The position numbers and the translations under genes are program-made. The notes beneath the pieces were generated by a model. That model made no database searches. It was not told the DNA's origin and saw only the letters and a program-made list of their open reading frames with translations. Below, in pieces: positions 62,741 to 64,000 of a DNA stretch of 64,000 nucleotides. The DNA comes from Coriobacteriia bacterium. Lineage in GTDB: Bacteria > Actinomycetota > Coriobacteriia > Coriobacteriales > RUG033. Position 1 is the first letter of the stretch, and each line of letters begins with the position of its first letter. The stretch covers positions 1 through 64,000 of the forward strand of contig JAATFL010000008.1 of the NCBI GenBank assembly GCA_015655215.1, read 5' to 3'.

Positions 62741-64000
62741 ATGGAAGAAGATACTGGGATTCCGACACGTGATGTGCAGCCTGCGCGGGGTGGTGCCTGG
62801 CCTTGGCACAAGCGTCGTACCGTGGTGGATACCCCGGCTTCGAGCGGGAGTCACCGTCCACCCATCACCGAGGTGGGCAGGGCTCGTCTCGTGGGAAACG
62901 GCGATCACGACGACTGGGCCTCACCATGGCCAAGCGACCCGAACGAGAGCGTGAAGGTCCTCGGCTCGCGTCATGTGGTCGAACCTTCCATCCAGGACAC
63001 CGAGGATCCCGAGGGCGACGAGTCGTATCTCTGCGAACCGGGTGCCCATGACCCCTTCGCTCCCGGCACGTCGAGCTTCGAAGACGACTATGACGACCCC
63101 TTCGTGCCGAATGGCGGTGTGTCTGGATACGACGCCACGACAAGTGAACGGTTCGCCGAGGCGATGCCGGTACACGCGAGCCATCGCCCTCGTCATGACA
63201 GCAATCCGCCGCACATACCCTCCGACATGCCCGAGGTCGACCGCGCGAAATGGCTCACGGCCCGGACGCGGCGCATCGAGGCCGCCGTTCTCGACGTCGA
63301 CGAGAGCGACTTTGCACTTGACGAACAGTCCGGCGCGTTCACGCCGTCGAGGACCGGTGCGTCGGAAGGGGGGAGCACGGACGCCACCACCCCTGAAGGC
63401 GCATCCGCAGGCCGAGGGCCTTTGGACAGAGCATCGACCGTTCCCCCTGCGACCCCCATGGGTCGCGCGAGTGTGCCCTCGGGGGTCTCGTCCTCTCCCA
63501 CATCGGGTCTCATCGACAACCGTCTGCCCTCTCCTCAGGCGGGGCTCGACAAGGCGGCCCCCGTGCCCACGGTCGTGGTGCGCAGGAAGGTCGCCACCAA
63601 GGGGGCGACGCGCGCGACCACGCAGCGCTCCTCGCGCAAGCACGTGTACCGTGAGGTGACGGACGCCGATGCGACGTCGGTCCTCACTCCGCTCGAGGTC
63701 GCCGACATCGTTGGACCATCGGCGGCACGTGACGGGCGATGGGATTCCGAGCAGGAGGGCTCATCGATCGCCAGGGCACAGGTCGATCCCGATGTCGCAG
63801 ACGATGAGGTCGTCCCCGTGGTCGACGAGGCGGCCCAGACGCGAGCCATCGTAACGTGCGTGACGTCCGGCGATGAGGGTCCCGCATCGTCAAACAACGT
63901 ATCGAGTGAGCTTATCCGTCGATACGGGGGACGCTATGCCTCGGTGGGAAGACGTCCTCGTGCCGATCTCGCCCGGGCGGAGCGCGTGGCGCAAGCCGTC
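62741..64000 (+). CDS. Long disordered protein, 5' part (runs off the window)
   Basis: The frame begins at ATG 62741, with GGAAGGG before it, 17 bases after the PspC stop, and stays open for all 420 codons to the window edge. No stop lies in the frame. The visible part is hydrophilic, rich in Asp, Ser, Pro and Ala, without signal peptide, membrane helix or known domain. Near the end (about residues 365-420) the sequence becomes basic and mixed (SSELIRRYGGRYASVGRR), perhaps the start of a folded domain. Function not known; its close spacing suggests co-transcription with the PspC pair. Confidence 0.65.
   Translation, partial: MEEDTGIPTRDVQPARGGAWPWHKRRTVVDTPASSGSHRPPITEVGRARLVGNGDHDDWASPWPSDPNESVKVLGSRHVVEPSIQDTEDPEGDESYLCEPGAHDPFAPGTSSFEDDYDDPFVPNGGVSGYDATTSERFAEAMPVHASHRPRHDSNPPHIPSDMPEVDRAKWLTARTRRIEAAVLDVDESDFALDEQSGAFTPSRTGASEGGSTDATTPEGASAGRGPLDRASTVPPATPMGRASVPSGVSSSPTSGLIDNRLPSPQAGLDKAAPVPTVVVRRKVATKGATRATTQRSSRKHVYREVTDADATSVLTPLEVADIVGPSAARDGRWDSEQEGSSIARAQVDPDVADDEVVPVVDEAAQTRAIVTCVTSGDEGPASSNNVSSELIRRYGGRYASVGRRPRADLARAERVAQAV

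Overview
The window reads as chromosomal DNA of a high-GC, monoderm, anaerobic actinobacterium of the class Coriobacteriia, most like the Eggerthellaceae. The grounds are: many paralogous Tat-exported FAD 'fumarate-reductase-like' flavoproteins beside membrane-embedded LuxR-type regulators (a hallmark of Eggerthella/Slackia-type genomes), strong AGGAGG-type ribosome sites, and an rpsF-ssb-rpsR-(DUF2232)-rplI-dnaB-purA core. No species can be named from sequence alone.

Left part (1-26 kb), accessory and respiratory. After the right end of an ISL3-family insertion sequence (1-140) come six flavoprotein genes (905, 6116 minus, 9938, 13226, 19285, 23131). They are interleaved with four membrane LuxR regulators (2788, 4562, 8145, 21400), one LysR regulator (11868 minus) and one TetR-like regulator (18351). 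A seventh flavoprotein/LuxR pair lies at 50.2-53.6 kb. All seven flavoproteins have a twin-arginine motif and a lipobox cysteine, and all are followed by a long inverted repeat. None keeps the catalytic signatures of true fumarate reductase, so each probably reduces a different external electron acceptor.

Inside this block, 15.0-17.3 kb on the minus strand holds what looks like an undescribed RiPP locus. A 53-residue precursor carries three tandem 11-residue repeats, each with a Cys-x3-Asp motif. It is followed by a hairpin, a radical-SAM/SPASM enzyme, and a translationally coupled MDR-family oxidoreductase. The Cys-x3-Asp pattern is the one cross-linked by PapB-type ranthipeptide synthases. 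A broken U32-peptidase-like gene and a TetR-like regulator flank it.

Middle part (26-36 kb). A HemN-like radical-SAM gene, a baeRF3-type protein, and a 7TM-PAS-PAS-GGDEF-EAL c-di-GMP protein whose leader resembles a cobalamin riboswitch. Then a PaaI-type thioesterase, two unknown cytosolic proteins, a DUF4013 membrane protein and a HEAT-repeat membrane protein.

Right part (36-64 kb), mostly core. rpsF, ssb, rpsR, a DUF2232-like gene, rplI, dnaB, purA, a DUF167 gene, an alanine/sodium symporter, purD, a Nudix hydrolase, a CcdA-TlpA fusion that has lost all its redox cysteines, a second HemN-like gene, the seventh regulator/flavoprotein pair, purE, a YqeY-like gene, two bacterial PH-domain membrane proteins, a DUF6273-like lipoprotein or signal-anchored protein, an HMA metallochaperone, a CorC/HlyC protein, two PspC proteins, and an open frame for a disordered protein running off the right edge. 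No tRNA, rRNA or CRISPR array was seen.
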